Source: Ophiosphaerella korrae (lineage: Eukaryota; Ascomycota; Dothideomycetes; Pleosporales; Phaeosphaeriaceae). From it: a stretch of 64,000 nucleotides of DNA. Shown piece by piece: positions 36,369 through 46,699 of this stretch (its first letter is position 1; each line of letters begins with the position of its first letter). The stretch spans positions 62,001 through 126,000 of the forward strand of contig JALNQF010000088.1 of assembly GCA_028456385.1 (NCBI GenBank), read 5' to 3'. Position numbers and translations under genes: made by a program. The notes beneath the pieces were generated by a model. The model ran no database searches. It was not told the DNA's origin and saw only the letters and a list, made by a program, of their open reading frames with translations.

Positions 36369-36856
36369 TGGGGTGGGGAGGGATGGTGTTTGGATTTGGG
36401 GTATGGTGGTGGTGGTGGTAGTGTGGGAGATGCATGGGTGTTGTAGGGATTGGGTGTGGGAGTAATGTGTAGTGCATATCGATCAAGTTGTGTGTAGTCT
36501 AGTGTGAGTAACTGGTAGTAAGATGGATCAAGAGATGAGACCAGATCGGCCCAATTTATTCGCTCTAGTGCTTGACAATGGAAACCTAGAGACTTGGTAA
36601 CTCGCCATTCACCCTCAGACTCTCAACCGTAACTCCTCCATCCCGTGTTGGCGCATCTAGCCTAGGATTGATATATGCCGATCGTGTGGCGTCTGCAAGA
36701 TGCGACAACTTGATGAGCATGCACCTGAAACCAGCCCCCATTGGGCCGCCGACCCTAACAGCGCAGCAATGTCGTGCCACCGACCTCAAGCATTCTTGCC
36801 CAGCAGCACACGCCGCGTAAGATACTTGGGCTAGGAATGTATCTTCGAACATCACG
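36369..36856. other. Intergenic
   Basis: About 490 bp. The first 100 bp are G/T-rich (GGTGGTGGTGGTAGTGTGGG around 36410). No gene recognised. Confidence 0.4.
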
Positions 36857-39765
36857 ATGAGCATAATCGGTGTAGGAGACGTCCTGCGAATCTGCGAGAC
36901 AGCCACCCGCGTCTACAGAAACTGTACCCACCTACCCCAGCCTACGTCATATCCTCCCAAAGCTAACACACGCTGCAGGCCGCGACAGCAAAGGCGAGTA
37001 CAAAAGCCTGACAACCGAAGCGCGCACAGCTCCAAGATGCGTACGAGCCGTGCGTTGACGTGCTGCAGGAGCTCGACAAGCTCCTGATCCATTACAACAG
37101 CCTCGACATCAAGAGCAAGCGCGCGTGGGACCGCGTCAAATGGGGCCCGAACAAGTCACGCACGCTGCGCGACCGCCTGACGGCCAGCGTGACGATGCTC
37201 AGCGGCTTCTACACGGCGCTGATTCACGACAACCAGGTGCTTATTTTGGAGGCGTTGGAGCGGCTGGAGCACGATTATAAGGGCGGGCATCGCGAGCAGA
37301 GTATTGCGTCGTTGGAGAGGATTACGTCGAGTGCTGAGGACGATGAGGAGGACGATGAGGCGGCGTGGACGCAGATCTTGAGGGATCTTGAGGATGTGGG
37401 AGTGGGGAGGCAGGATCCATTGAGTTATCGCGATTTGATTATCGATTGGCTGGTGAGGGCTGTTAATGAAGGGCGGTTGCTAGAGGAGAAGGAAGAGGAG
37501 GATGTAGGGTTAACGTCTCCTGTTGATGGCTCCCTAGCTAGGGAGGCGGACGGGGGGCGTGAGGAGTCGGGTTCTTCTCTGGCCATGCCGAATCGCTTGG
37601 GACGAGGAGTGCCAGATGCTGTATCCATGCCGAATCAGCTGGTATACAGAGACCCAGACACCTTATCCACGCCAAACCAGTTGGCACACGAAAAACCAGA
37701 TCGCTTTCCATCCATGCCATACGATCAAGGACGCGAGGAACCAAATAGTCTTTTATCCATGCCACACGACCTGGGCACTACCCTCCCCCAGCTCGGCGCA
37801 CCTTTTCAACTTGGGACACACCATCTAGACGTCCCTTCAATCAACCCAGCCTTTGAAAGAAGTCGTTCGGCCCCATCCTGGCCTCCTCTCCCACTAGTAA
37901 CACCATCACAGCAACACTCCAGAGCGTAATCCATTCCATCCACCGTATCTCACTCAATCCCAGAGCCTTCAGGGGCATCTTCGTATGCTGCATCAGACAC
38001 CTCAGAGACAGACGATAACTCGTCCTTATATGCCATGCCAGAACCTGTGTCGAAAATCGCCACACAACGCCCCAATGCTACAGCTATGAAGCGGGTCCCA
38101 GCACCCAACCGAGATGTCAAACGTCCGCAGTTTGTATCCCCGTCTCCAGGGTCTGCTGCAGCGATAGACATGGATCTTCCTGAAGCTGTGCCATCATCGA
38201 GTATAAATGATTTTGCAACAGGTACTTCCTCTACGTCGTCATCGCCTTCGCGTGCAGTAGCCCAAGAAGCGTACTCGCAACCTCCGCTACGTCAGGCACC
38301 GCCGATCCCTCCTAAGACACCTATTCCTCCTCCAGTTCACGCCTTTCCTCCGCCACCGAATTTCGTGCCATCCTTTACGTTGCCTCCGACTTCTGAGGCC
38401 GCTTCAGTTCCCGCTTTCGAGGCATCTCCGGCCCTCACTTTTTCGCTAGAACTTCCGGAGCCCGTTCCCCAGCCAAGTACAGCGCCTCAACCTGTTCACA
38501 CACTACCAAGCTACTGGGATAAAGAAAGCTCAATAACTGCAGATCTCGCCTGGAATGCTCAGCAAATCTTGGCCGCATGGACTAGACGAGACTTCTCAGC
38601 CGCAGCAAAGTCTCTAGAGGAGTTGTTAGAGGGTGTGGAGCGTGGGCAGACAGTTCTCGCTACCGGAACCCAGCCCGACTGTCGCGTCTTGCGACATCTT
38701 CTGGGTATTTGCAACTCTTTTGTTGGTAATTTTACCAAGGCTAAGCACTATTTTGAAAGCGTGTTCCAAACTCCCTTTCTCAATTGTCTTTATTTGGACG
38801 ATGGCGACATTGCTGCTGCGCGCTGGCTGGGCGACGCATGCTTCCACCTCCGAGAGCACAGCAATGCGGCTCTAGCATGGGGCGTTGCTTACGAGGGTTC
38901 GCTCGGTCGCTACGGTGTAGTCCGAGACCGTACTCGGCGGGTAGCAGATGAGCTACGTATGATGGACCATTGGCTATTCATATTTCGAAGGATTGAAAAT
39001 TCTTTCTATAACAACATTGTTCCTACTGACATTTTCCGGAATACACCGGCGGTGGAGAAGAGCAACCTAATAAGCACTTTAAAGACACTCATCTACTCAA
39101 AAGGATACCAGAGTGGTATATCACCTCCTGGGAATATGACAATCCGTCCAACATTCCAGCTTGGACCCCGGCCAACGATAGAAACGACCATTTCCGAGGG
39201 GTTTCTACTGGGACCTCTTATCGCACCCGGTGCGTGGCCACTACCGTGGGACTCAACCTTTTCCCCCACAGACGCTGCTCAACTGGATAGAGCTATGAAT
39301 TGTGACAGGACTTCGACCATTGTAACACCACTAATTGAACGCAGCTTGCCAACTCTGGCTCTGGGAGATTCAAAGAAACTTCACTATGTCACAAAACGAG
39401 GCAGCACATGGCTTATCGAAACAGTCAAGCAAGGTCTTCAAAAGATGGGGATCGAGCACGCCGAGCATGCATACCAGCCGACAATCACTTGCACTATCAA
39501 CCAACATCGAGACGGTTTTGCATTCTCGGAGGGAGTAGAGGTAACGTTCAAGAAGCTTCAGTTCCGCAGCATATACGGCCTCAAAGTCAGCGATGTGAAA
39601 TGGGCAACTCGGGTTTTCGGCCGCAAATCAATGCAAAACACAAGCACAGCAGACTTCAGAGACATCCTCAAGGGAACCCTAGAGGGAGCAGAGAACGAAG
39701 TTGCGAGCAGGGAGCTGAACAGTGCGAATATGCCAGTATTCGTACCCCAACAGAATTATCCTTGA
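36857..39765 (+). pseudogene. Large fungal protein with STAND-like N-terminal domain, interrupted
   Basis: Exon 1 begins MSIIGVGDVLRICETATRVY (36857), and a GTACCC...GCTGCAG intron joins it to RDSKGEYKSLTTEAR. The frame then breaks near 37010, and coding resumes in another frame as LQDAYEPCVDVLQELDKLLIHY. From there the frame is open to a TAA at 37927-37929 and then continues in the same frame (SIPSTVSHSIPEPSGASSY...) to 39765. So the two long frames (about 300 and 612 codons) are one interrupted frame. The middle has 14-15-residue repeats (MPNQL..., 37585-37775) and a Pro-rich linker. The C-terminal 400 residues are globular and helical (LRHLLGICNSFVGNFTKAKHYFE, TPR-like). The N-terminus resembles helical domains of fungal STAND/heterokaryon-incompatibility proteins. 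Function unknown. Two separate genes is the alternative. Confidence 0.6.
37585..37775 (+). repeat. Degenerate 14-15-residue tandem repeat in coding sequence
   Basis: Successive units start MPNRL, MPNQL, TPNQL, MPYDQ and MPHDL, with DP/EP near position 9-10 and a Ser before the next unit. About five units are present. Confidence 0.65.
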
Positions 39766-40949
39766 GGCTCAGCGACTCACCAAGTTCGTATTGTCCGTCG
39801 CTGGCATTAGCAGAAATGTAGTCTATGCAGCCTTCCACAAGATGCACACAACTACAGACACGGTTTCTTCGATGCCCTTTCAACATCTATCCCATCTCGT
39901 TATCTGTTTTTCTCATGTCAAATTTGGGCGCTACCCTGGTCAAACAGCTACAATCGATCATCAATCGGTGGCTTGGACCATATCGTGTTCTGAGCGAGCA
40001 ATAATTTCCATGCGCGAGCTAGCCGTGACGATCAAGGCCTTCCCGTATGCCCTGGCCCGTTATCACCTGGTTAGAAAATGCTTGACCGATGGGATCTTCG
40101 ACGACTGCCGGAGACCACGAAAAAGATCATCACGGCCAGTTTCGTAGCACCGGTTCTGTAGCACAATGCCTAGACGTAGGTAACGCCTAGATTGTCGTCG
40201 TTCGCCTTGGCCTGCCCTGATGGCTGTAATGAGATGCGCGGTGCTCGTGCAAACGTATGCCGAGTAACGTTTCTAAACATAAGCACTTCAAACAATGAAA
40301 ATCCTTCGTTTGTGCACAGCCAGTCAGCCTCCAGGTCTAAAGTAAATGAGCACTATCCTCAGCTCTCAACCTGGCCCGGGACCGGAAACTTAAGAAATGA
40401 AAGCGGGTGCTTGGCGTAAGGCGGAGATTCGGTGTGCGACTCGGATGAGGGGAGACTCCCAGCTAGCATTGAAGATGTTTGCATGCACGGCGGATTGACG
40501 AGGCTTCGAATTAACTTGGAGCATCGATGCATCTGGCGCAAGCCAGAGCCGCTGCAGGATCACTCGTAGATTACCCGTCATATCGATAACCCCGCCTTTA
40601 TCGGCACACAGGATGTTATTGCTGCAGATCTGAATGGCTCTTAATAGTGGCGTAGTCGCCCGCCAAGCAGCACACGAATTAAATTAAGGCACAGTACCTG
40701 AGTTAGTCTTGTCTGAGAAAGCGCCGCCAACGGGGACCTTGCGGGAACCTGGTCAGGTCTCAAGGGAGCGGCTCGTTGGCTGTGGTGTTTGTGTTTCATG
40801 TTTCAACCAAGCTTTCGGTGCGACGCAGTGATTGGCTGACGGTTTTGAGGCTGACTGTCCCTAGGTAACTTGTGCTCACGACAAGTAAAATTGGGCAGGA
40901 GTGCGGCGTACTCCAAGAGATGTGTGTCAAGGGACTATTCTAGTGGAAC
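39766..40949. other. Intergenic
   Basis: About 1.2 kb with no recognisable gene. Short frames occur on both strands. Confidence 0.45.
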
Positions 40950-40955
40950 GGCTAA
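40950..40955 (+). promoter_or_regulatory. Candidate XlnR/Xyr1 site GGCTAA upstream of the AA9 gene
   Basis: GGCTAA, the consensus bound by XlnR/Xyr1 (GGCTAR), lies about 325 bp upstream of the AA9 start codon. An inverted CCAAT box (ATTGG) is at about 40831. A hexamer is expected by chance every 2 kb or so on both strands, so support is weak. Confidence 0.3.
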
Positions 40956-41278
40956 GGGGCGGCCTGCTACAAGGATGCGAGGAGTCAAGATCTGCAGTGT
41001 GATTCGGGGCCCGGTGTGGCATCAAAAGCAGACCTGGCCCGCATTCACGATCTCTCTTTCACCTTACCTTGGATCTTTCCTCGACAAGCACATACCCAAC
41101 TTCTGTCTTTCTTTCAGGCGCTTTGCTGCCATTACCGTTCCTTTCGTCGCCAGTCGACAGTCCATTCATTTTTGTGAAAGCTTGATCGCCGTTTGAGTCC
41201 CAGTGACGATCTGTTCGTGTGTCATTTAGCTCTTATACCACTACTTTCGACTCTCGACAAACACGACTAGCTGTCAAG

Positions 41279-43014
41279 ATGAAGACGCAGTCTATGCTTA
41301 TTGCGGCTCTGGCCTCAGCACCCGCTGCCCTAGCGCATACCGTGTTCACTGGATTTTATGTCAATGGCATGCCTCAAGCACGTTATCAACTTCTGTGTAT
41401 GCGACGCATACTAATAGTACCAGGGTGATGGCGTTGCCATGCGTATGAGCCCAAATGCAGACACGGCTGGTAGCCCGATTGCTAGCCTGGACAGTGATGA
41501 CATGGCCTGCAGTACGTTCTCTCGTACTACTCACTTGTTGCATGTCACTTACACACGTTACAGATGTTGGTGGTACCAAGGGTGTATCTCGCGTCCAACC
41601 GGTCTCCGACGGCGCCACCCTCAGTTTCGAGATCCGTGAATGGGCAAATGATCCTTCAAAGGGTCGTATCGATCGTGGCCACAAGGGTCCTTGTGCTGTG
41701 TACTTGAAGAAGGTTTCTTCCGCTGTTGACGACAGGGGTGCCGGCGATGGCTGGTTCAAGATCTTCGATCACGGCTACGATGCCTCGACTAAGCGATGGT
41801 GCTCAGACGAAATCATCGACAACAACGGTCTCCTCAATGCCAAGCTCCCTCAAGGCCTCGAGAGTGGCTACTACCTTGCACGCCCCGAGATGCTCGCCCT
41901 TCATGCAGCCCACTCCGGTGACCCTCAGTTCTACACTGGATGTGCCCAGATCTTCCTCCAGGGTAACGGCAACCTCGGACCCCAAGAGACAGTCTCTATC
42001 CCCGGCTATGTGAAGTACAACCAGCCCGGCACCAGTTTCGATATCTACAACACCGACAACGCTAAATACACCATGCCCGGCCCCAGCGTCGCCAAACTCG
42101 TCGCTAAATCCGAAGCCAAGGCTGCTTCATCCTCCCAGACCCAGGGCCTCAAGCCCGAAGGCTGCCTTGTCGAAAATGCCAACTGGTGCGGTACAGAAGT
42201 ATCCTCGTACTCCGACGAGAAAGGCTGCTGGGCCGCTTCCGAGCAGTGCTGGGCCCAAGACAAAACCTGCTGGTCCTCTGCACCCCCAACCGGTGGCTCC
42301 GGCTGCGAAACGTGGCAGAAGCGTTGCGAGGAAATCGCTAGCGCCTGCACGGCTGGGAACTTCAACGGCCCCCCTAACAAGGGCAAGGCCTTGACTGCTG
42401 AGAAAAAGGCTGTCGATATCGGCCTCATGATGCCCACCCAGGGCGGCGGCGTCGAGAATGCTCCTGCGCCCAAGACGAGCGAGACCAAGAAGGAGGAGAA
42501 GACGTCTGCACAGCCGAAGCCCACGCCCACTGGTGGTGATAAAGATAACAGCCCGGCTCAGGCGCCTGCGAAGCCCACGTCGACGGCTGCGCAGAGTGCG
42601 CCCGCTAAGCCTACGCCTAACGCTCCTCAGGCGCCCAAGCCCACTGGCGGCGAGTATTCGACTCAGCCGGTGGATGAGGAGGATGAAGATGATGAGGACG
42701 ATAGCAAGCCGGTTAAGGATAACAAGCCTGTTGATAACAACAAGCCTGTCGATTACAACAAGCCTGTCGATTACAATAAGCCTGCCGACAACAAGCCTAC
42801 TGACAACAAGAAGGCCGCCCCAACCATCACTGCCCCCGCCACGGGCCCCAAGCCCACGCCCGGCCCGGCATGCCAGCCTGGCGACAAGTGCGTTACCGTA
42901 ACGGAGATCGAGACGGTGACGCAGACGGTGTATGTCACCGCGGCGTATGACGGGTACAAGAGGGGTGTAGAGAGCTTCATGAGGAGGAAGAGGGCGCACA
43001 TGCACCACGGGTAG
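41279..43014 (+). CDS. AA9 lytic polysaccharide monooxygenase with long C-terminal extension
   Basis: Three exons: 41279-41377, 41424-41511 and 41564-43014 (545 residues). Intron 1 begins with GC rather than GT, which is needed to join GMPQ to GDGVAMRM. A 19-residue signal peptide ends ALA, exposing His20 as the N-terminal copper ligand of the histidine brace. The catalytic domain has DMACNVGG (first Cys), HKGPCAVYL, WFKIFDHGYD and the second-histidine region ALHAAHSGDPQFYTGCAQI. After about residue 240 comes a module with nine Cys (EGCLVENANWCG to CEEIASACTAG), then a Pro/Thr/Lys-rich linker with NKPVD repeats, VTVTEIETVTQTVYVT and a basic end. AA9 enzymes oxidatively cleave cellulose or hemicellulose outside the cell. 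The Cys-rich module may be a carbohydrate- or wall-binding unit (inference). Confidence 0.93.
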
Positions 43015-43163
43015 GCGTGCGAGGAAGGAGTGGGAGAAGATTATGTTCTGCGATTGGGATCGCGAGCTCGAAGCTCTATTCAGGGGAAAGGATTGGGTTG
43101 AAAAAGGGAGAGATTTGTCTATATGAATGAAATTTTTTTTTTCCTTTCTGTTTAAGCAGTCCG

Positions 43164-44189
43164 TCATTGCTCGCCGTCGGCCGTTCGTAACTTGACGCTT
43201 CCATCTGCCATGCCGAAGTACACTGCTATCGGCTTCTGCCCGCCCGCCACCGCGCTCGTCGCCTCGTTCTTCTCCCGAAGCGCTTGCGCATCGAAGCCAT
43301 TGAGCCCCGCGAAGATACCCACCTCCAACACACCCGTCAGCCCCTTGATCGCCTTGCTAATCGCATTGACCTCCCACGTGCCATCGCTCCCATCGCCCTT
43401 GCCCTTGCCCGCCCTAACATCCGCAGAAGTAAGCAGCGTCCTGAACGGCGCATCCACGATGAAGAAGTCCTGATCCGTCTTGAGCGGACCCGACTTCTCC
43501 AGCAACGTGGTCCGCAGCGTCGGCGCGCTGGAGCCCAGCAGCTTCAGCGCGGCAACCACCTTGCGCTGCGCCAGCGGCGCCACTTCAATCGGTATCGTCG
43601 GCCAGTTGGTCAACAGGCGGTCCTGACGCTTGCGATAGTCGGCGACACATACGAACTTGCGCGCGCGCTCGGCAACAAGCTTCTCCTGGAAGAGGCAGGC
43701 GCCGCCGCCCTTGATGCAGTTGAGCTCGGCGTCGACCTCATCGGCGCCGTCGAAGGCGACGTCCAGCATGACGTCGTCAGGCAGCGTGTCGAAGGAGATG
43801 GGGGTCAGACCGGCGTTTATGACGAGCTGGCGCGACTGGTAGCCAGTGGGGACGAAGAGGATGTTGGGGTTGGTGGAGCGCTGCTTGATGGCTTCGACGA
43901 CGTAGACGATGGTGGTGCCGGAGCCGATGCCGACGTGGGTTGAGGATGGGTCGAAGTGGTCTTTGACGGCTTGCTGGGCGGCTGCGCGCTTTGCGGCTTC
44001 GACTGTGGAGTCGGGCATGGTTGGGGAAGTGTGGTGCGGGGCGTGTGAGGTAGTGAAGTATTTATGAGAACAATTGGAGGTGGGGTGTAAGATTAGTAGT
44101 CTGGATGGGAAGAACCTAGTGAGATGAGTAAGGGAGTTAGTGGGCAGGGTAGTGATAGCTGGCCGTAAGCAGGTGCGTATGAGCCGCAT
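43164..44189 (-). CDS. RKI1: Ribose-5-phosphate isomerase (RpiA type)
   Basis: Single exon. The conserved enzyme starts at the ATG at 44018 (MPDSTVEAAKR, 284 residues). An in-frame upstream ATG at 44189 adds 57 residues (MRLIRTCLRPAITT...FFPSRLL) that look like a mitochondrial presequence or translated leader, so the start is ambiguous. Motifs are GIGSGTT (phosphate loop), FDGADEVD (catalytic Asp), KGGGACLFQEK (catalytic Lys loop) and VYFGMADGSVKL at the end. It interconverts ribose-5-phosphate and ribulose-5-phosphate in the non-oxidative pentose phosphate pathway. It is divergent from the NEDD8 E1 subunit gene, with about 230 bp between the outermost starts. Confidence 0.94.
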   Translation of the reverse strand: MRLIRTCLRPAITTLPTNSLTHLTRFFPSRLLILHPTSNCSHKYFTTSHAPHHTSPTMPDSTVEAAKRAAAQQAVKDHFDPSSTHVGIGSGTTIVYVVEAIKQRSTNPNILFVPTGYQSRQLVINAGLTPISFDTLPDDVMLDVAFDGADEVDAELNCIKGGGACLFQEKLVAERARKFVCVADYRKRQDRLLTNWPTIPIEVAPLAQRKVVAALKLLGSSAPTLRTTLLEKSGPLKTDQDFFIVDAPFRTLLTSADVRAGKGKGDGSDGTWEVNAISKAIKGLTGVLEVGIFAGLNGFDAQALREKNEATSAVAGGQKPIAVYFGMADGSVKLRTADGEQ

Positions 44190-44419
44190 AGGCGGATACA
44201 ATTGCAATTAAATGTGCTTGGAGGGATGACGATGAATTATCCTGTTACCCCACTATCCTCATCGATTACCCCGCGGACCCCGAGCGTGACAGCGCGTCTG
44301 TGCCTGACAGCTCGCCTGACCGCCTGGCAGAATCAGAGCCGCTGCCTGCACTCTACATCAAGCCAACAATTCCTCTTTTTCCATCCACTTCTTGGATTCT
44401 AGACTGAAGAGTAGTCCAA
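44190..44419. promoter_or_regulatory. Shared promoter region between RKI1 and ULA1
   Basis: The 230 bp between two divergent start codons must hold both promoters unless RKI1 starts at 44018. No defined element was recognised. Confidence 0.45.
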
Positions 44420-46314
44420 ATGGCTGATCTTCCTCCTCCTGTCCAGGGCCCGACTGCAAAGGAGAAGAAGTGCGTGGACCAAAGCACTACAAGCTATAGG
44501 AACCTCAGCTAACTCCGGTAGGTACGATCGCCAGCTCCGTCTCTGGGGAGCTACTGGGCAGATCGCTCTTGAGCATTCACACATTCTCCTCATCAACTCC
44601 GGCCCCGGTGTCGTTGGTGTCGAAACTCTCAAGAACCTCGTACTGCCCGGCATCGGTAACTTCACAATACAGGATTCGGCTATCGTCAGTGACGCAGATC
44701 TGGGTGTTAACTTCTTTCTTGAGGAACAGCATTTGGGTGGTTATCGGGCGGAGCATACTTGTAATCTGCTGAAAGAGCTAAATCCAGATGTTGAGGGACA
44801 TTTCATCACAGAAGTACAAGTGGTCCTGGGGCAGCTTCTGAGCGCACTGCTAACAATATACAGCCAGTTGAATCATGGCTACTCCAACCAGATGCGCTGG
44901 AGCCATATACCCTGATTATTGTTACTGCGCCTATTCGACCGCAACTCTTGGCAACACTTTCCAAACATGCAAGCACCGCGCTGATATCCCTCTTCTACGT
45001 CCACTCCGTCGGCTTCTACTCACACTTCTCGGTCCATCTCCCACCAGCATACCCCATTGTAGATACTCATCCAAGTCCTGAAACCACCCAAGACCTGCGA
45101 CTGCTGAAACCATGGCCAGAGCTGCTACAGTTTGCCCAGGAAAAGACGGCCGACATGGACGACATGGCTGCTGAGGACCATGGACATATTCCTTATCTCG
45201 CACTATTACTACATTACCTCGAGGAATGGAAGACGCAACATGATGGCAAAGTACCAGAGAGCTACAAGGAAAAGACCGAGTTCAGAAGCAGAGTGTCCCA
45301 AGCTGCACGGACAAATACCGCTGAGGGCGGCGAAGAGAACTTTGATGAGGCGGTGGCTGCAGTACTGAAGTCACTAAACCCTCCACAACCGAGCAGTGCT
45401 GTGAAAGAAATCTTTACCGCACCGGAATGCCTCCTGGTGCGCGAGAATTCACCAACTTTCTGGGTAATAGCTAATGCGATTGGACTGTTCTACACCAAGT
45501 ATAATGTCCTTCCTGTTCCCGGATCGGTACCAGATATGAAAGCCCGATCTGCCGACTACATCCAGCTGCAGAATGTTTACAAGGCAAAAGCAAGGAAAGA
45601 TCTGGCTGAGGTTGTTGAGAGTGTGCGTTTCCTAGAACGGAATACGAATCGGAGCAATGCGATTGATGAGAAAGACATCGAAGTATTCTGTAAAAATGCA
45701 GCACACATCAAGTTAGTACGGGGCAGGCCATTTCATGTGGTACAAGCAGGCGATGAAATCAAATGGGGGGATCGTGCAAAGTCAATTGGTAAGTGTTTTG
45801 GACATGATGTCGATATATTGAGAAGCGACTAACTTCTTTAGCACAAACTCTTACATTCCCCGACTCGCTCATCCCATTGTATATTGCCTTCCTCGCCTGG
45901 GACGAGTTCACTGCATCATATGAGAAAGATGGATTTGGCGGAGCCCCCCAAGTCCCGGGCGAGGCAGATCAAGACACCGACACCGAGAAGCTCACTAGTA
46001 TCGCCTTCAAATTTGCAGACGATCTGGTGAAGGAAGCAAGCGCCTTGATTGATGAAGAAGAGTACGCGACCATAAAGACGCAGATTGGCGAATTCGCAAG
46101 CGAGCTGTATGTTGATGACATGGAATGTTACCGCACCAGGCTAACAAGTAACAGTGTTCGAGCTGGCGGTGCTGAGCTGCATAATGTTGGAGCTTTGACG
46201 GGCGGCATGGTCTCACAAGAGGTTATTAAGGTCATTACCGAGCAGTATGTGCCTGTCGATAATACCTGTGTCTTTGATGGGATTAGGAGCAAGAGTATAG
46301 TCTTTAAGGTCTGA
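44420..46314 (+). CDS. ULA1: NEDD8-activating enzyme E1 regulatory subunit (Ula1/APPBP1)
   Basis: Four exons: 44420-44469, 44522-44813, 44864-45788 and 45842-46314, with introns of 52, 50 and 53 bp, all GT..AG, giving 579 residues. The N-terminus KKYDRQLRLWGATGQIALE and the adenylation-fold nucleotide loop INSGPGVVGVETLKNLVLPG are typical of E1 enzymes. SDADLGVNFFLEEQHLGGYRA follows, then a long catalytic-cysteine-domain-like insertion without the catalytic Cys of Uba3. The C-terminal half-fold is GGAELHNVGALTGGMVSQEVIKVIT. It pairs with Uba3 to activate NEDD8/Rub1, which then modifies cullins. Length matches fungal Ula1 relatives (about 530-580). Confidence 0.94.
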
Positions 46315-46699
46315 AGTTATGGTAAGAGGGTGAAGAAAGGTCACCTCTCTTGAAGTAAAGCTATACAGCAGGACAGGCACCAGATCCTGCCTACTGCGCG
46401 CTACGAAGCAAGCAGTGAGAGTCTTGGTGAGGGAAGTCTTCGAAAATTGAGAGAAAGATCTAAGGCTCTTTATAGGTAGCCTAAATCAGCCTCCATTACT
46501 GCTGCGCTTCTCAACTTTCCAAAAACATCAAGCCAAATAGTTGATTCACCGTTCTGTAAGGGCTCGGATGACTAAGCAGAGAGGAGCTAAATATCACGTG
46601 ATTGCGAAACAAGCGCTGTCGCGTCCCACGCGACTTTCACGCTTTCGCCATCAGTGAAGCTGAGACAGTTGGATAATCCATTCTCTCACCACCAATCTC
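46315..46699. promoter_or_regulatory. Intergenic between ULA1 and RAD18
   Basis: 385 bp, holding the 3' end of ULA1 and the presumed RAD18 promoter. CACGTGAT-like sequence lies near 46596. Nothing else recognised. Confidence 0.35.

Noticed and set aside
42127..43167. 346-codon minus-strand frame opposite the AA9 gene
   Set aside because: Shadow of the low-complexity C-terminal tail; Arg/Leu repeats mirror the coding strand composition.
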